Part shown: positions 5,985-7,386 of the stretch, piece by piece | How the letters are laid out: the number at the start of each line of letters is the position of its first letter | Numbering within the stretch: position 1 is the stretch's first letter | NCBI GenBank assembly: GCA_026994735.1 | Contig: JALWQD010000112.1 | Span: 1 to 7,386, forward strand | Source: Gammaproteobacteria bacterium | Lineage (GTDB): Bacteria > Pseudomonadota > Gammaproteobacteria > SZUA-140 | Direction of reading: 5' to 3' | Length of the DNA stretch: 7,386 bases | Notes under the pieces: model-generated | Database searches by the model: none | What the model was told of the DNA's origin: nothing | What the model saw: the letters and a program-made list of their open reading frames with translations, nothing else | Position numbers and translations under genes: made by a program

Positions 5985-6317
5985 ATGCACAGTGCAGCAA
6001 CACCTCATGAAAACAGACGCTTCCCAAGGATGGCGATCGATTGTCCGATCGAGTATCGCCTGGCTGACGGCGGTGAATTGCATATTGGTCAGGCAAAAAA
6101 CATCAGTGGCAACGGCATGCTTTTCTTTGCCAATGACATGGCACCACCAGACATTGGCAGTCTGATGGAAATTCAGGTCCGTCCGGGGCATCCTTCGATA
6201 CCGGCTTTGGATGCCGTCGTCGAAATTATCAGGGTCACTGATAATGCCTGCGACAAGCAAGGCAAGACTCGGCGCTGTGGCTGTGAAATTGGGGCCGTTA
6301 TTCTGTCCATGAAGTAA
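5985..6317 (+). CDS. Stand-alone PilZ-domain protein, probable c-di-GMP receptor
   Basis: This 110-residue protein consists almost entirely of one PilZ domain. The two hallmark c-di-GMP-binding motifs are visible: RxxxR as R11-R-F-P-R15, and (D/N)xSxxG as N39-I-S-G-N-G44. β-strand-like segments follow, including GSLMEIQVRPG and a C-terminal CGCEIGAVIL. No signal peptide, membrane helix or output domain is present, so it would act in the cytosol by binding a partner. Which partner is unknown; stand-alone PilZ proteins control motility, pili, exopolysaccharide synthesis or enzymes. The start was chosen by the strong Shine-Dalgarno; the frame is open back to a TTG at 5937. It lies 59 bp after trxB and 33 bp before aat and is probably co-transcribed with both. 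It is unlikely to be type IV pilus PilZ itself, because the binding motifs are intact. Confidence 0.85.
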   Translation: MHSAATPHENRRFPRMAIDCPIEYRLADGGELHIGQAKNISGNGMLFFANDMAPPDIGSLMEIQVRPGHPSIPALDAVVEIIRVTDNACDKQGKTRRCGCEIGAVILSMK

Positions 6318-6350
6318 AGCTTGTCAAGCGGGTTTGGTATTCCATAACGA

Positions 6351-7031
6351 ATGATTATTTTCCCACCCGCTGATACTGCCAACAGTGATGGCTTGCTTGC
6401 CGTTGGCGGTAATCTCGCACCGGAAACACTGCTCAGTGCTTATCAACAGGGAATCTTCCCCTGGTATATGCCGGGACAAGCATTGCTGTGGTGGACCCCT
6501 GATCCACGCATGATATTACCTTGTGACGCGGTCAAAATATCCCGCAGCCTGCGCAAGAAACAGAGAAATAATCCTTTCAACTATGCATTTGACACGGCAT
6601 TCTCTGCTGTCGTGCGCGCCTGCCGTGATACCCGCGGACAAGATGACAGCTGGATCGATGACGAGATGATCAGCGCCTATGAAACATTACATCAACAAGG
6701 TCATGCCCATTCACTGGAGGTCTATGAACAAAACGAGCTGGTTGGTGGTCTCTACGGCGTCTCTATCGGCCGCGTTTTTTTTGGTGAATCAATGTTTCAC
6801 CGGCGCAGTGATGTTTCCAAACTGGCCTTGCTTGTCCTCGCTCATCATCTGCAGGCCTGGGGCTATCCTTTGATTGACTGTCAGGTCAGCTCAGCACATT
6901 TACAAAGCCTCGGCGCTTATGACATTTCACGTGCGGAGTTTCTGTTACATTTGAAAAATTATTGTCCCCGGCAAAGCGGGAACAAATACTGGGAAATCGA
7001 CCCCATGTTGACAGGACAACGCATAAAATGA
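6351..7031 (+). CDS. aat: Leucyl/phenylalanyl-tRNA–protein transferase Aat
   Basis: Cytosolic enzyme that transfers Leu or Phe from aminoacyl-tRNA to proteins with N-terminal Lys or Arg, marking them for ClpS–ClpAP. Family motifs: FPP (4–6), GLLAVGG (14–20), GIFPWY (34–39), LLWWTPDPRMIL (45–56), the core LVGGLYGVSIGRVFFGESMF (130–149) and LIDCQV (174–179). E146, D176 and Q178 align with the catalytic-site E156, D186 and Q188 of the E. coli enzyme. The 226-residue product starts only three residues before FPP, about ten fewer than E. coli. An in-frame TAA lies at 6345–6347, so no upstream start in this frame is possible. No clear Shine-Dalgarno precedes the ATG. The last codons overlap the next gene by ATGA. 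Function is secure; the N-terminus is uncertain. Confidence 0.95.
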   Translation: MIIFPPADTANSDGLLAVGGNLAPETLLSAYQQGIFPWYMPGQALLWWTPDPRMILPCDAVKISRSLRKKQRNNPFNYAFDTAFSAVVRACRDTRGQDDSWIDDEMISAYETLHQQGHAHSLEVYEQNELVGGLYGVSIGRVFFGESMFHRRSDVSKLALLVLAHHLQAWGYPLIDCQVSSAHLQSLGAYDISRAEFLLHLKNYCPRQSGNKYWEIDPMLTGQRIK

Positions 7032-7386
7032 GCAACCTGACAGAATTCCTCGAACAGTTTTCGCTCGTTCTCAAGGAATATTCCTTTCTTGGTACAGCGA
7101 TTGCCTTGCTCATACTGCTGTTAATCGTCGCCCTCAGTCATTACCTGTTCAGGAAAAAGTTACTGCAATTTCTCCGCACTTTTGCTGCAAAATCCAGTCA
7201 CACCTGGGACGATGCCCTGGTTGACAAGAATGTCTTCTCACGCCTCGTCAAGCTTGTTCCAGCAACCGTCTTCCTGCTCGGAATCCAGTGGTTACCCGGT
7301 ATCCCGACAGGGGTTATCACCTTCATTGAGAAAGGCGCAAACGCTTATCTTCTATTGCTCATCATGCTTGCCATCGGTGCCTTTAT
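7028..7386 (+). CDS. MscS/YbdG-like mechanosensitive ion channel, N-terminal fragment (runs off the window end)
   Basis: The frame is open from the ATG at 7028 to the window end, 119 complete codons. Translation gives a hydrophilic start, a first membrane helix (about 20–40), an amphipathic basic stretch, the segment TWDDALVDKNVFSRLVKLVPA (59–79), and two further hydrophobic segments (about 80–90 and 104–119). The WDDALVDKNVFSRL type of segment between helices is characteristic of YbdG/YnaI-related inner-membrane channels of the MscS family that open under membrane tension. The pore helix and cytoplasmic β-domain would lie beyond the window, so the family call rests on the N-terminus alone. 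The start overlaps the aat stop as ATGA, which indicates translational coupling with aat. Confidence 0.7.
   Translation, partial: MSNLTEFLEQFSLVLKEYSFLGTAIALLILLLIVALSHYLFRKKLLQFLRTFAAKSSHTWDDALVDKNVFSRLVKLVPATVFLLGIQWLPGIPTGVITFIEKGANAYLLLLIMLAIGAF

Noticed and set aside
6032..6060. Nested dyads and CGATCGA direct repeat within the PilZ gene (GGCGAT…ATCGCC)
   Set aside because: It lies inside codons of the PilZ domain just after the RxxxR motif and is explained by coding sequence; no sign of a site or element.
6319..6329. GCTTG-T-CAAGC inverted repeat between the PilZ gene and aat as a terminator
   Set aside because: One-base loop, short arms and no following T-run, so it does not resemble an intrinsic terminator; read-through into aat is more likely.
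1..7386. Search by eye for tRNA, rRNA, CRISPR repeats, transposase genes, toxin–antitoxin or defence genes
   Set aside because: None seen; all long frames are explained by conserved housekeeping genes and the PilZ gene.

Overview
The window looks like chromosomal core-genome DNA from a gammaproteobacterium. This rests on the gene order ftsK–lolA–rarA–crcB on one strand, divergent from a trxB…aat cluster. Enterobacteria have a related order around trxB–lrp–ftsK–lolA–rarA, with aat close to trxB. By eye the coding sequence is of moderate GC, and the intergenic region next to ftsK is clearly AT-rich. I see no insertion sequence, phage gene, CRISPR array, tRNA or rRNA. The genus cannot be named from this sequence alone.

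Minus-strand block (1–4456, transcribed right to left): ftsK (DNA translocase linking division to chromosome segregation), lolA (periplasmic lipoprotein carrier), rarA (AAA+ ATPase acting at stalled forks) and the first 15 codons of crcB (fluoride channel). The gaps are 18, 2 and 3 bp, so one operon with translational coupling is likely.

Divergent intergenic region (4457–4968, 512 bp): no convincing protein gene. The ftsK-proximal half is AT-rich and holds promoter-like boxes and a perfect 12-bp palindrome. The trxB-proximal half holds an extended -10 promoter candidate, then an 81-nt region that can fold into a long branchless hairpin (with a competing alternative fold), then a small hairpin that captures part of the trxB Shine-Dalgarno and is followed by six T. 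This leader is the most unusual part of the window.

Plus-strand block (4969–7386): trxB (thioredoxin reductase), a 110-residue stand-alone PilZ-domain protein (probable c-di-GMP receptor), aat (leucyl/phenylalanyl-tRNA–protein transferase, N-degron pathway) and the N-terminal part of an MscS/YbdG-like mechanosensitive channel cut by the window end. Gaps are 59 and 33 bp, followed by a 4-bp ATGA overlap, and no intrinsic terminator is visible between the genes. They probably form one transcription unit joining redox control, a c-di-GMP sensor, N-end-rule tagging and a membrane channel. I did not find a clearly new multi-gene system. The best leads are the structured trxB leader and the PilZ insertion between trxB and aat.
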